Notes under the pieces: generated by a model
Told to the model about the DNA's origin: nothing
The model's database searches: none
What the model saw: only the letters and a program-made list of their open reading frames with translations
Made by a program: the position numbers and the translations under genes
Assembly (NCBI GenBank): GCA_038124025.1
Contig: JAYPBC010000002.1
Span: forward strand, 1-64,000
DNA from: UBA1275 sp038124025
Lineage (GTDB): Bacteria > Bacteroidota > Rhodothermia > Balneolales > Balneolaceae
DNA length: 64,000 bases
Direction: 5' to 3'
Shown here: positions 27,828 to 37,987 of the stretch, one piece after another
How positions within the stretch are numbered: the stretch's first letter is position 1
Layout: each line of letters opens with the position of its first letter

Positions 27828-29460
27828 GTTTCAACGACTTCATTGGGTGGCTGCGGTAACAGGAGTCTTGGAGGTTATTAAGCAAAATGTACTTACCCTC
27901 ATCATTCTTTTTATAGTCGGTTCAAGGAACGAGTCCTCCTATTTCATATGGTTTATTGGGGTAGGCCTCATTTCAGCGTTTGGACTTGGTATTTTAGGTT
28001 GGTTTCGGTTTAAGTACCAGTTGTTAGAAGATGAAATACATATACATAAGGGTATTTTTGTTCAGAAAAAACTATACATCCACAAGAACCGAGTCCAAGT
28101 TACTGAACTATCTGCAGGTGTCATCCAACGATTGTTTGGTTTGGTTTCGCTGACTATCCAAACCGCAGGAGGAGGTTCCGAGCGTGCTGTTCTCTCCGCA
28201 CTGGATATTGAAACCGCTAACAATATAGTTGATGTATTAAACCCTAAAAGCTACGAGTCTGGCAGCTCAGCACCTTCTCAGAGGATCGATGAACCTAATG
28301 TGCAAGCAGAAGCTAATCAAGAATATGATTCGCAGTATAATACTGAATCCCAGCGTAGTTTTGATTCGCAGCATAACTATGTATATCAGCATAGTCAAAA
28401 TCCCGAGTGGTCCCTATCCAATAAACGACTACTCTATTTGGCATTAACCTCAGGTGAGTTTGGGATCATAGCGACCATTCTCGGAACAATTATCGGGCAA
28501 TTTTCAGAATTTATTACTGATGAAAATATTCAGTGGATAATTGAACGTATTCCTGTCATTCAACAGCCCGGCCTATACTTTGTACTCTTTTGTGTGATGG
28601 CCGTTATTTTGGTATCCTATCTATTATCAATAGTGTCCAGTTATGTGCGCTATTATGGCTTTACTATTCGTAAAGTAGGCAAAGAATTACATATATCACG
28701 AGGGTTATTAGAACGCATTCAAACCACCGTTCCATACAATCGTATTCAAGCAATAAAATCTACGGAAGGGCTATTACGTCAGCCTTTTGGACTGGAATCT
28801 ATTTCAATCATTAGCGCGGGGCACCAACAAGGCCAACAGCAAAGATCCTTACTAGCGGCACCTTTAATACTGGGTAATGAGCGGGAGCTTTTTTTCCAAC
28901 AATTTTTTGGTGGTTGGGAGTTAGCCAAGGGCATTGGTCAGCAGCAAAGACATGATTTAAAGGAATCATCTCAGGACTTATACACTAACTTAGATGATGT
29001 CGTAATAACGTCAGAGACCAACTTGGAATTAATCAAAAATGAGCAACTCCAGTTGTATGCCATTGCTCCCAAAAAAGCATTTAGTCGTTATCTCCGAAGA
29101 CCTAATTATCTTTGGCTATTTCCTACCTTATTGGGTGTTTACTGGCTCCCTTGGTTAATTTGGTTGGCTATGCTAAGCATTCCCGCCACACTCTTTGGTT
29201 GGATCTCTTATAAAGATACCGAACTAGGGTTAACTAATGAGTATCTATATATAAGGTATAGAACATTGGCCAGAAAGCATATTTGGATCCCGAAAATTCG
29301 CCTACAATCGATGGCTCATACTCAGCATATCTTCCAAAGGAATAAAGAACTGTATCATATGATCTTTAGCGTGGTATCTGGCTCCCAAGAGTTACGAGTT
29401 CGAATTAAGGATTTCACTACTAATTCAAAGAGCTCGATTTTGAGATGGTTCCATCGCTGA
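27820..29460 (+). CDS. Multi-PH-domain membrane protein, YdbT-like
   Basis: A 546-aa protein with three bPH2 repeats. The first follows two TM helices (about 12-30, 37-58) with YQLLEDEIHIHKGIF and KNRVQVTELSAG; the second (about 285-365) has GKELHISRGLLE and PYNRIQAIKS; the third is C-terminal (about 465-540) after another TM pair (LWLFPTLLGVYWLPWLIW). Between repeats 1 and 2 lies a Gln/Ser/Asn-rich linker (about 146-196) with repeated DSQ-Y/H-N units. It is the partner of the preceding YdbS-like protein. Confidence 0.86.
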   Translation: MFEFQRLHWVAAVTGVLEVIKQNVLTLIILFIVGSRNESSYFIWFIGVGLISAFGLGILGWFRFKYQLLEDEIHIHKGIFVQKKLYIHKNRVQVTELSAGVIQRLFGLVSLTIQTAGGGSERAVLSALDIETANNIVDVLNPKSYESGSSAPSQRIDEPNVQAEANQEYDSQYNTESQRSFDSQHNYVYQHSQNPEWSLSNKRLLYLALTSGEFGIIATILGTIIGQFSEFITDENIQWIIERIPVIQQPGLYFVLFCVMAVILVSYLLSIVSSYVRYYGFTIRKVGKELHISRGLLERIQTTVPYNRIQAIKSTEGLLRQPFGLESISIISAGHQQGQQQRSLLAAPLILGNERELFFQQFFGGWELAKGIGQQQRHDLKESSQDLYTNLDDVVITSETNLELIKNEQLQLYAIAPKKAFSRYLRRPNYLWLFPTLLGVYWLPWLIWLAMLSIPATLFGWISYKDTELGLTNEYLYIRYRTLARKHIWIPKIRLQSMAHTQHIFQRNKELYHMIFSVVSGSQELRVRIKDFTTNSKSSILRWFHR

Positions 29461-29572
29461 GCGTGATGTAATGTCTTGGGCAATTATAACGATGAACTAT
29501 TGAATTAAATACATTTCTAGTGGTACAGCCCACGAAGTTGATTACAAATTCAATACTATCGCCCAGCTTATC

Positions 29573-30400
29573 CTAGCCTAAGGCCACATCTAATACCATC
29601 ATCACACTAAAGCCAATCATAGTACCAAGGGTCGCTATATCGGTATTTCCGTGCATTTGACTTTCCGGGATAAGTTCCTCGACCACAACATAAATCATCG
29701 CTCCAGCAGCAAAAGCTAATGCGTAGGGAAGTACGGGTTGTACAAGAATTACGGCTGCGGCGCCAATGACTGCGGATACAGGTTCAACAATTCCAGATAG
29801 CTGTCCATACCAAAAACTCTTTCCTCTATTCATTCCATCTCTTCTAAGAGGAAGAGAAACAGCTACACCTTCAGGAAAATTTTGAATTCCTATACCAATG
29901 GCTAATGCAATAGCTGGGGCCAAGGCAGCGGACATTCCAAGGTCTACTGATTGAATAGCCGCTCCAAACAGGACTCCAACAGCTAATCCTTCTGGTATGT
30001 TGTGAAGAGTCATAGCAAGCATTAAAAGGGTAGAGCGTCTCCAGCTAGTTGGGATACCTTCAGCTTCATCCCTTGGGAGTCCGATATGCAAATGAGGGAG
30101 ATAATGATCACAAATCCGCAAAATTAACCCACCCAACAAAAAGCCAATTACAGCAGGCACCCACCCTATATAACCTTGCGCTTCGGCCATGTCTATAGCA
30201 GGCAGAATGAGGGACCATATACTTGCGGCAATCATAACCCCGGCCGCGAAACCCATCATACTGTCGAGTAGTTTGAAGCTAACTTGCTTAGTGAAGAAGA
30301 CCAGTGAGGCACCTAAAGCGGTCATGCCCCATGTGAATAATCCAGCAATAAAAGCCTGTATAACAGGGTGTAGTGCAAGAAACCAATCAGGAAGTATCAT
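29573..30400 (-). CDS. ZIP-family metal transporter
   Basis: A 275-aa, eight-helix divalent-metal permease of the ZIP/ZupT type, which imports Zn2+ and often Fe2+ or Mn2+. The two metal-binding helices are explicit: HNIPEGLAVGV (TM4) and NFPEGVAVSLPL (TM5), plus a conserved Glu pair in VVVEELIPES (TM6). The usual His-rich cytosolic loop is short. It is the last gene of a minus-strand group with two secreted repeat proteins, one of which carries a His-rich insertion. Confidence 0.92.
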   Translation of the reverse strand: MILPDWFLALHPVIQAFIAGLFTWGMTALGASLVFFTKQVSFKLLDSMMGFAAGVMIAASIWSLILPAIDMAEAQGYIGWVPAVIGFLLGGLILRICDHYLPHLHIGLPRDEAEGIPTSWRRSTLLMLAMTLHNIPEGLAVGVLFGAAIQSVDLGMSAALAPAIALAIGIGIQNFPEGVAVSLPLRRDGMNRGKSFWYGQLSGIVEPVSAVIGAAAVILVQPVLPYALAFAAGAMIYVVVEELIPESQMHGNTDIATLGTMIGFSVMMVLDVALG

Positions 30401-30615
30401 TTTGGAAGCTTATTATTTAGTCTAATTTTAAAATTACTCGGATTAATAATGGCTAATTAAAAATTTAACCATGGCTAAATATAAAACAGGATACATAAAT
30501 AAGCTACATTAAATTGTCTCTTATTTTGGTTTTTTAAGAGATGTTGGTACAAAATGAAATTGGTGAGTGAGGAGCAACTAAAAAGTACAATGATCTTCTC
30601 AGCTTATTTAGTACA

Positions 30616-31884
30616 TCACGGCAAGGTGGTAAAAAAGCTTATTCCTCCAGCCTGTTTTCCTGTTTCAACAAAGCTAACCAACTCTTGAGTCTCAATTGAA
30701 ATGACATCAACGGATCCTGGCTCGCCACCAATTCCTTCAACAGAAATAAACGCATATTTACTATCAGGGCTTATGGCAACGCCGTGAGAAACTTTGCGAG
30801 AGTTGGGTATTCGAGCAAGTTCCACTCCACGCTGCAAGTCAATGATGCTGGTTGCTCCTGCGCCCTTAAGAGAACTAACCAAATACTTACCGTTTGGACT
30901 GACTTCTAAATTGTAGGGTGATTTCCCTGTTGTGAACCTTCGGCTTATGGTCCACTTTTCAATATCAATTTCGATAATTTCGTCGGAACCATTACCTGCA
31001 ACATATACCCATTGGCCATTTGGATGGGGGTCTGCCCAAGTAGGTTTTATCGTAGGAGCGTGATGTTGCATGGAGTGGTGATCGTCTTTAGTTGTAGGTT
31101 CTGAACTATTCATTTCTTTCATCCAGCCCATACGTCCACCAGTACCTTCCATAGCTGTTAGCTCAGCTTCTAAATCTTGGGTGGTCATGGGACTATGTTG
31201 TTCATGCTCATGATTACCAGCGGCATCACTTTTCATCGGTGCTTTAAGTGACAAGGTTCTAGATATCTCAAAGCCATAGGTATCCACTTCAATTAGTTCA
31301 TCACTCATCATAGATACATGATAGGTTTTGGTGCCACTAGCGTTCATTCTAGTTCCATGCGGCATAATTCCAGTGGGCAGTTCAGCGATTAAATCCATAG
31401 TCTCGGGGTCAACAACCATCATGCTGCTAGGTTCCATTTCTCCATGCAAATTAAAATTTACCGTATATAGAAGACCGGTAAACTCAGAAATTTCCATACT
31501 TGCAGGGAATAGACCAAGATCCACGGTACCCATTAATTCATGTGTATCGGTGCTGTATTTAGCCAAGTACCCATAAGGATTGCCATGTGCTATGGTTACA
31601 AACCAATGCTTTTTATCAGGAGAAATAGTGAGCCCATGCGGTCCATCCGTTTCTGTTGGAATTTTTCCAACTGGCGTGGTTACATCAACCCACCCTTGAT
31701 ATGTGTTTGCGTCGAAACTTACTCGGTGAACAACATCTTCCGACTCTGCGGCCACATACACTTGATAAACTTGTGCATTTACCTCTGAGAAAAATATGGC
31801 AAGGAATAGTAGTACAGAATGTACTAAATAGCCCTTATTCGTTAGAAAACAAGTCATATATGGGATGGATTGAGTGGTATTCAT
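30616..31884 (-). CDS. Secreted YncE-like beta-propeller with His-rich insertion
   Basis: A 422-aa secreted protein. The signal sequence is long (hydrophobic about 19-33, cut near EVNAQ at residue 38); a Met at residue 10 is an alternative start. The mature part is built of 7-bladed YncE/40-residue YVTN-type propeller repeats (DGPHGLTISPDKKHWF, ADPHPNGQWVYVAGNG, SHGVAISPDSKYAFIS). Between blades, residues about 218-275 form an insertion rich in His, Met and acidic residues (NHEHEQHSPM, then DDHHSMQHHAP) that looks like a copper or zinc site. The function is unknown. The neighbouring ZIP transporter makes a metal link plausible. Confidence 0.8.
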   Translation of the reverse strand: MNTTQSIPYMTCFLTNKGYLVHSVLLFLAIFFSEVNAQVYQVYVAAESEDVVHRVSFDANTYQGWVDVTTPVGKIPTETDGPHGLTISPDKKHWFVTIAHGNPYGYLAKYSTDTHELMGTVDLGLFPASMEISEFTGLLYTVNFNLHGEMEPSSMMVVDPETMDLIAELPTGIMPHGTRMNASGTKTYHVSMMSDELIEVDTYGFEISRTLSLKAPMKSDAAGNHEHEQHSPMTTQDLEAELTAMEGTGGRMGWMKEMNSSEPTTKDDHHSMQHHAPTIKPTWADPHPNGQWVYVAGNGSDEIIEIDIEKWTISRRFTTGKSPYNLEVSPNGKYLVSSLKGAGATSIIDLQRGVELARIPNSRKVSHGVAISPDSKYAFISVEGIGGEPGSVDVISIETQELVSFVETGKQAGGISFFTTLP

Positions 31885-31941
31885 TTGACTAACTAGTTAA
31901 AAAAGTCTTGTTATCGTAGCTTGTTTCAATTTAGTGATGAT

Positions 31942-33930
31942 TTAGTTTTGCACATCGCCTAGTTTTACTGCCCATATTCCGGAGTTCCAGTCCGAAAGAA
32001 AAATTAACCCTTTGTAAGGTTGTGGCCCCCAGGTGAAGGTGGAATTTGGAATAGCGGCGTTAGGATCTGAGGGTAGAAAAAGTGCTATTTCACGACCCTG
32101 CTCGTATAAGTCTCCCATCAAATCACCCGATACATCAACCACGCGCAAACCACCATTATAAAAAGCGGCATACATAATATCATTTTCAATCCAGTAGTTG
32201 TGTGAACCTGCTTCTGGGACTTGATAACGTGCAACTTCATCTGGATTATCCCATCCATCAAACTCGATAAAGTGTACCCAGCCTGCTGCTCTATTCGGGC
32301 CTTGAGTGTCTAAACCATAAGGAAAGGCTTCATCACCTGCGGCGACATAAAATTTACCGGTAGACTCAGATTTAAATGGAAAAGCAGCATGATTCCAACC
32401 ACTAGGATAGGTATAACTTCCGAGTGGTGTAGGATTGGCTGGGCTACCACCCGCACCCGGCATGTCAGCTGAGCTATTTGATCCTACATCTACTACCACC
32501 ACGCCATCACCCCAATTTGATGAATAGGCAATTCCATCTTCTATCCAAACATCATGAATAGAATGTCCAGGAGTGTCTAGCTCAAAAACACCTACAGTGT
32601 ACGGATTACTTGGGTTCTCAATATTTATTATGTCATATTTACGACCGTTATTGACCGCATAGACATGATTTTCATAAATGAAGGTATTGTGTACACCACC
32701 GGTTAAACCATCGGTGTATTCGGCTAAAATGGTCGTTTCCGAGGGCTTGGTCACATCTAAAATAATAATGCCATTTTTTCGGTTAGAAGCACCTTCACGA
32801 GTGATTACTGCAATAGTACCATCTTCGGATACTTTCACATCGTTTACGGTACGAGCATCCACTTTTACGGTATCAATGGTGTGGATATTAGTAGGATCGG
32901 TCACATCCCATAAAAATGCTTCACCTCGAGCTCCCCAAGTTCCAGTGATGGCATAATCACGACCATCAACTCCTTCCCAAACCCACAGATCTGATGTTTT
33001 TACATCGGGTACGATACCTTTACCGACCACTTCCAAGTTACGACGAACCTTTCTGGGTTGAACAGAAATATTCATGGTTGCTTGAATAGCACCAGAACGA
33101 GCGATTATAGAATATTTTCCAGCATGATTAGCTACGAACCGACCATCTTGGGCAATTTGTGCAGAGCTACCCTGCCCTAATTGATCGTCGGGATAGGCTA
33201 TGAAACTATATTGAACGGGCATATTTACCAAAACATTACCTTCATTATCTACCGCAGAAGCACTAAAGTGAATCACATCCCCGGTTTTTATGGGTTCGGG
33301 ACTTGGATTTGTGACCTTCAATGTCAGCGCAGCAGCTCTATTTTCTATTACTACCAGTGTCCAACGAAATTGCTCGGCACCTGCAACTACCACTAAGTCT
33401 GCAGAACCTGCCGCATGTGTACTTAGCTGGTTAAAATCATTTACGCTAAAAATGGATTCATTGCTACTAGAAATAGAGAGCTCATCGGCACTTCGAACGG
33501 CATCTAAAGAATCTCGCACCACAAAATTAAGATCCAGCGTAGTACCGGTGTAAAATGTATGATTAGCTTGCTCCCAATCCACAAGGGTGATGGGTGGAAA
33601 AAGAACATGTACCTCAAAATCTTGACGAATTCTATTGGCACCAAGTGTCATAGCAGATATGGTATGAACGCCAGGTTTAATCGCTTGTAATTCCCCTTCA
33701 CGACTAACTACTAAGGAGCGGCGAGCTCTAGAAAAAAAGACGACCGTATCCGCCAATACATCACCCTCTGCACTTAGTACCTCTGCTTCTAATTGAACAC
33801 GTTCATTGACCCTGAGTTCTAAGGACTTATTTAGAAGCCGTATTTGGGATTCCTGAGCGTAGGTGAATATTGGAGTTATAACAAAGAAAAGACAGAAAAA
33901 TAGAAGGTTTCTAGCATTCATAATTCGCAA
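31942..33930 (-). CDS. Secreted protein with Ig-like and LVIVD repeats
   Basis: A 662-aa secreted protein: signal peptide (cut after about residue 26, FTYAQ), an N-terminal half with Big_2-like Ig domains (bacterial surface type, about 30-295), then a C-terminal half with LVIVD/YVTN-type propeller blades (such as TVNDVKVSEDGTIAVITREG, NGIIILDVTKP and GLRVVDVSG). LVIVD repeats occur in many surface proteins of marine FCB bacteria; no enzymatic activity is known. It lies 57 bp upstream of the His-rich propeller gene on the same strand, so the two are likely one transcript. Confidence 0.82.
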   Translation of the reverse strand: MRIMNARNLLFFCLFFVITPIFTYAQESQIRLLNKSLELRVNERVQLEAEVLSAEGDVLADTVVFFSRARRSLVVSREGELQAIKPGVHTISAMTLGANRIRQDFEVHVLFPPITLVDWEQANHTFYTGTTLDLNFVVRDSLDAVRSADELSISSSNESIFSVNDFNQLSTHAAGSADLVVVAGAEQFRWTLVVIENRAAALTLKVTNPSPEPIKTGDVIHFSASAVDNEGNVLVNMPVQYSFIAYPDDQLGQGSSAQIAQDGRFVANHAGKYSIIARSGAIQATMNISVQPRKVRRNLEVVGKGIVPDVKTSDLWVWEGVDGRDYAITGTWGARGEAFLWDVTDPTNIHTIDTVKVDARTVNDVKVSEDGTIAVITREGASNRKNGIIILDVTKPSETTILAEYTDGLTGGVHNTFIYENHVYAVNNGRKYDIINIENPSNPYTVGVFELDTPGHSIHDVWIEDGIAYSSNWGDGVVVVDVGSNSSADMPGAGGSPANPTPLGSYTYPSGWNHAAFPFKSESTGKFYVAAGDEAFPYGLDTQGPNRAAGWVHFIEFDGWDNPDEVARYQVPEAGSHNYWIENDIMYAAFYNGGLRVVDVSGDLMGDLYEQGREIALFLPSDPNAAIPNSTFTWGPQPYKGLIFLSDWNSGIWAVKLGDVQN

Positions 33931-34212
33931 ATATTTAGGAGGTAAAAAAATTATTTTTCAAACACAAATAGCACACAATTAGCTCTTAATCGTGTAAGTG
34001 TTTTTCAGATAAAAGGATAGATGACCACTATCGATACGCATAACAATATATAAAAGGGTAGCTATTTATCAGAAAAAAAAAGTAGAAATCCTTAATTTCT
34101 ATACTATCACAATGTCTGACATTTTAGTTCATTCATCCTACAGATATTTGCGCATCATTTAATTGATTAGAGCAGTAAATCTTTTCGTTAAATCTTAGTT
34201 AAGTACCCAATA

Positions 34213-37092
34213 ATGAGTATATCTTTCAAAAAATTACCTTTCGCCAATCGACACCACGGAATGAGCGCTACCGATCATCGGCTCATGCTTGATACGATAC
34301 ATGCTAAGGACTTGGAGCAGCTGATTGCAGAAACAATTCCTGACGGTATTCGACTGAAAAGTGATTTAAACATTCCCTCAGCACTTACAGAAGAAGAATT
34401 TTTAGCAGAATTTCGGGAGATTGCAGGGAAGAATAAGGTTAATAACTCATTTATTGGTCAAGGGTACTACGATACCTTTTTACCGACGGTTATTCAACGA
34501 AATATTTTAGAGAATCCTGCCTGGTATACCGCTTATACTCCATATCAAGCAGAAATTGCACAGGGTCGGATGGAAGCACTCATTAATTTCCAAACAATGG
34601 TCAGTGAACTGACTGGTATGGAGTTAGCTAATGCTTCACTACTCGACGAAGCTACTGCTGCTGCAGAAGCCATGACCATGTTGTATGGACAAAGAAAAGG
34701 AAGTAAGAAAAAAACAGCGCATACCTTTTATGTAAGCGATAAGGTCTTTCCCCAAACCCTAGATTTATTATACACCAGGTCTGCCCCACTAGGTATCCGA
34801 GTTGAAGTGGGAGAACTAGCAAAACTAGATGTTACACGGGATGATCTATTTGGCATCTTATTTCAATATCCAGAAGCCGATGGACAGGTAACTAACTATG
34901 AAGCACTCATCCAGGCCTGCAACGAGCATAAAGTTTATGTGGTGGCCGCTGCAGATTTGTTGAGTTTGACCTTATTGACTCCACCAGGTGAAATGGGGGC
35001 CGATGTAGTTGTGGGAACCACGCAGCGTTTTGGCGTACCCATGGGTTATGGGGGACCACATGCGGCATATTTTGCGACTAAAGAAGCCTTCAAACGGCAA
35101 ATACCGGGTAGGATCATTGGTATTACACAAGACAAAGAGGGTCGCCCGGCTTACCGGATGGCACTTCAGACTCGAGAGCAACATATTCGGCGCGAAAAAG
35201 CAACTTCGAATATCTGTACAGCTCAGGTCTTGCTAGCAGTAATTGCAGGAATGTATGGAGTCTACCACGGCCCAGATGGACTTAAACAGATTGCAAAACG
35301 AATTCATGGCTACACGGTACTTACCAAAAAACTTCTGGAGTCTCTTGGAATTAGAGTTATAACTTCGGAGTATTTTGATACCCTCAGTTTTGATATGAAT
35401 CGTACTGATTTGGAGCCAGTAGCGAGTAAAGCTGGAGTAAATTTTTATTATCCAACTAATGATACTGTGCAATTAAGCTGGGATGAAGCCAAAGACCTTG
35501 ACGATTTAAAGTTACTACAGGAAATTTTCGAAGAGGTGACAGGAAAGAAGTCCGAGCTCAATATTGCTCACGAAATGGATGAAACCGAAATCCAGCTACC
35601 CTCATACATTCTGCGGGGTTCAGAGTTTATGACCCATGAAGTGTTCCATTTATACCGAACAGAACATGAAATGCTTCGCTACATGAAGCGCTTAGAGTCA
35701 AAGGACCTTTCATTGGTTCATTCCATGATTTCTTTAGGTTCATGTACCATGAAACTCAATGCAACCAGCGAAATGATACCACTTAGCTGGCCTGAGTTTG
35801 CTCAGATACATCCCTTTGCGCCACTCGATCAGGCCGAGGGATATGCTTATATGTTTAAAGAATTAGAGGCATGGCTAGCGGATATCACAGGATTTGACGC
35901 GATATCCTTCCAACCTAATTCTGGTGCGCAAGGCGAATATGCGGGATTAATGACCATACGAGCATATCATGAACATAGAGGTGATTCCCATCGTAATGTG
36001 GCTCTAATCCCGGCTTCTGCTCATGGAACCAACCCAGCCAGTGCCGTGATGGCAGGAATGCAAGTGGTCGTGGTAGAAACCGACAAACATGGGAATATTT
36101 CCTCTGACGATTTAGAGGCAAAAGCAGAAAAATATTCAGATCGTTTAGCCGCTCTAATGATAACCTATCCATCTACCCATGGGGTTTTTGAGCATAAGGT
36201 CAAAGATTTTTGCGCTCTCATTCATCAGCATGGTGGACAGGTTTATATGGATGGGGCAAATATGAATGCACAGGTCGGTCTTACGAGTCCCGGCCTTATC
36301 GGAGCCGATGTATGTCATCTAAATCTTCACAAAACCTTTTGTATTCCTCACGGAGGCGGAGGGCCTGGAATGGGCCCAATTGGAGTGGCTGAGCATTTAA
36401 CTCCTTTTCTTTCCACTCACTCTCAAGTTCCTACAGGTGGAAAATTTTCGGCATCCCCAGTTTCTGCCGCTCCCTATGGAAGCGCAAGTATCCTTACCAT
36501 ATCCTATGCATATATTCGTATGATGGGTGGGGATGGACTGACTGAAGCAACTCGCCGGGCTATTTTAAATGCTAATTATATAAAAGAACGTTTAGAATCA
36601 CACTTCTCAATCCTTTACACAGGACTAAGTGGTCGTTCTGCTCATGAGTTTATCATTGATTTACGACCATTTAAGCAAACCGCAGGAATTGAAGCGACCG
36701 ATTTGGCAAAGAGATTAATGGATTACGGGTATCATGCACCTACTATGAGCTTTCCAGTACCAGGTACCCTCATGATTGAGCCAACCGAAAGTGAAAGTTT
36801 GGTTGAGCTAGATCGTTTCTGCGAGGCGATGATTGCTATTCGAGCTGAAATTATGTCCATCGAACAGGGTGAATGGTCGGCAGAGGATAATCCATTAAAA
36901 AATGCCCCACACACCATGCGAGTATTGACACAAGAGAGCTGGGATAAGTCATATACCCGCGAACAAGCAGTCTTCCCGATTGCTGAGTTACGATGGAACA
37001 AATTTTGGCCGTCCGTTTCCCGGGTCGATGATGCCTATGGAGATAGAAATTTAATATGCTCCTGCTTACCTGTGGAAGCGTATATTAGCTAA
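34213..37092 (+). CDS. gcvP: Glycine dehydrogenase (decarboxylating), P-protein
   Basis: A 959-aa PLP enzyme of the glycine cleavage system, which decarboxylates glycine and passes the aminomethyl group to the H-protein lipoyl arm. It is the single-chain form with two homologous halves. The PLP Lys is K707 in LNLHKTFCIPHGGGGPG. The N-terminal half has GQGYYDTFLP near 85-95, and the C-terminus ends in the conserved GDRNLICSC-P pattern. No gcvT or gcvH is in the window. Its stop shares the 8-nt palindrome TTAGCTAA with the stop of the convergent HAD gene. Confidence 0.97.
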   Translation: MSISFKKLPFANRHHGMSATDHRLMLDTIHAKDLEQLIAETIPDGIRLKSDLNIPSALTEEEFLAEFREIAGKNKVNNSFIGQGYYDTFLPTVIQRNILENPAWYTAYTPYQAEIAQGRMEALINFQTMVSELTGMELANASLLDEATAAAEAMTMLYGQRKGSKKKTAHTFYVSDKVFPQTLDLLYTRSAPLGIRVEVGELAKLDVTRDDLFGILFQYPEADGQVTNYEALIQACNEHKVYVVAAADLLSLTLLTPPGEMGADVVVGTTQRFGVPMGYGGPHAAYFATKEAFKRQIPGRIIGITQDKEGRPAYRMALQTREQHIRREKATSNICTAQVLLAVIAGMYGVYHGPDGLKQIAKRIHGYTVLTKKLLESLGIRVITSEYFDTLSFDMNRTDLEPVASKAGVNFYYPTNDTVQLSWDEAKDLDDLKLLQEIFEEVTGKKSELNIAHEMDETEIQLPSYILRGSEFMTHEVFHLYRTEHEMLRYMKRLESKDLSLVHSMISLGSCTMKLNATSEMIPLSWPEFAQIHPFAPLDQAEGYAYMFKELEAWLADITGFDAISFQPNSGAQGEYAGLMTIRAYHEHRGDSHRNVALIPASAHGTNPASAVMAGMQVVVVETDKHGNISSDDLEAKAEKYSDRLAALMITYPSTHGVFEHKVKDFCALIHQHGGQVYMDGANMNAQVGLTSPGLIGADVCHLNLHKTFCIPHGGGGPGMGPIGVAEHLTPFLSTHSQVPTGGKFSASPVSAAPYGSASILTISYAYIRMMGGDGLTEATRRAILNANYIKERLESHFSILYTGLSGRSAHEFIIDLRPFKQTAGIEATDLAKRLMDYGYHAPTMSFPVPGTLMIEPTESESLVELDRFCEAMIAIRAEIMSIEQGEWSAEDNPLKNAPHTMRVLTQESWDKSYTREQAVFPIAELRWNKFWPSVSRVDDAYGDRNLICSCLPVEAYIS

Positions 37093-37933
37093 GTATGTCC
37101 TCACATATATAATCAGGAATAATTCCAGTAGCTGAAATTTCCCGTTCAATATGTTCAGCTCTGGAATTTCCAGATAAGACCAGCATGGTCCCGACACCAA
37201 ATTTGTTTCCACCCAAAATATCGGTCTCAAGAGTATCTCCAACCATAAGTATTTCACTCTTTTCTAAAGGACCAATCTCTTGAACCAGTCCTTCATAGGC
37301 ATACATAAACATCTGTGAATCTGGCTTACCAAAGTGAATGAATTTTTTCCCGAGCATACTTTCTACGAGTTTAGCAATGCCTCCTGTAGCTACAGCTATA
37401 TCATGTTTAGCTACCGGGTAATATTTATCTGAATTGGCTAATATGACAGGCATTGTTTTTTTACGTAACAAGTTGACCGTTTTGTTGATATCCGTATTCC
37501 AATCAAAACCTTCGTCATCCAGGAAAACAAAGGCGGTGATATCATCAATATCATTTAGGTCTACTTCACCAGCAGCCACATGTTGCAAGCCCGATTGCAG
37601 GATATATTCTGCTGAATTTTGAGTACCTAAATAAGCTATTCGTCCGGAGGTAATTTTTTGCTCTAAAAACTGCCTTGCCATCATCCCGGAGGTGATTATT
37701 TCATGTAATTCAATATCGTTTAAACCAAGTTGTTGCAGGCTCTCTAATTGTTGTTCCTGGCTTCGGGATGCATCGTTGGTGAGTAGCCGAAATGTTTTTC
37801 CTTTTTGCTTAAGGGTTCGGATACTCTCCTGTACTCCTTCGATAAGACCTTTATGATTTTTTACGACACCATATGAGTCTAACATGACAACTTTATAGGT
37901 ATCGATGACATGTGAAAAACTGGAATAGTTCAT
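37085..37933 (-). CDS. Class IIA HAD-superfamily hydrolase (TIGR01459-like)
   Basis: A 282-aa NagD/TIGR01459-type phosphatase. The catalytic nucleophile is D19 in MLDSYGVV, motif II is the Thr of LLTNDASRS (about 50-58), the Lys is in HFGKPDSQMF, and motif IV is GDTLETDILGG. The second acid of the classic DxD motif is Tyr (Y21), as in relatives with D-x-[WY]-G, so general acid catalysis may differ. The cap region (about 90-190) is of C2 type. The substrate is unknown. It is the third gene of the run GS-like ligase, phosphotransferase, HAD, starting 54 bp after the phosphotransferase stop. Confidence 0.85.
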   Translation of the reverse strand: MNYSSFSHVIDTYKVVMLDSYGVVKNHKGLIEGVQESIRTLKQKGKTFRLLTNDASRSQEQQLESLQQLGLNDIELHEIITSGMMARQFLEQKITSGRIAYLGTQNSAEYILQSGLQHVAAGEVDLNDIDDITAFVFLDDEGFDWNTDINKTVNLLRKKTMPVILANSDKYYPVAKHDIAVATGGIAKLVESMLGKKFIHFGKPDSQMFMYAYEGLVQEIGPLEKSEILMVGDTLETDILGGNKFGVGTMLVLSGNSRAEHIEREISATGIIPDYICEDILS

Positions 37934-37987
37934 AGAATGTAATTTTTTTCGAGTGAGTGCGTTAAAATTCGAGTGAGTGAAAAAAGC

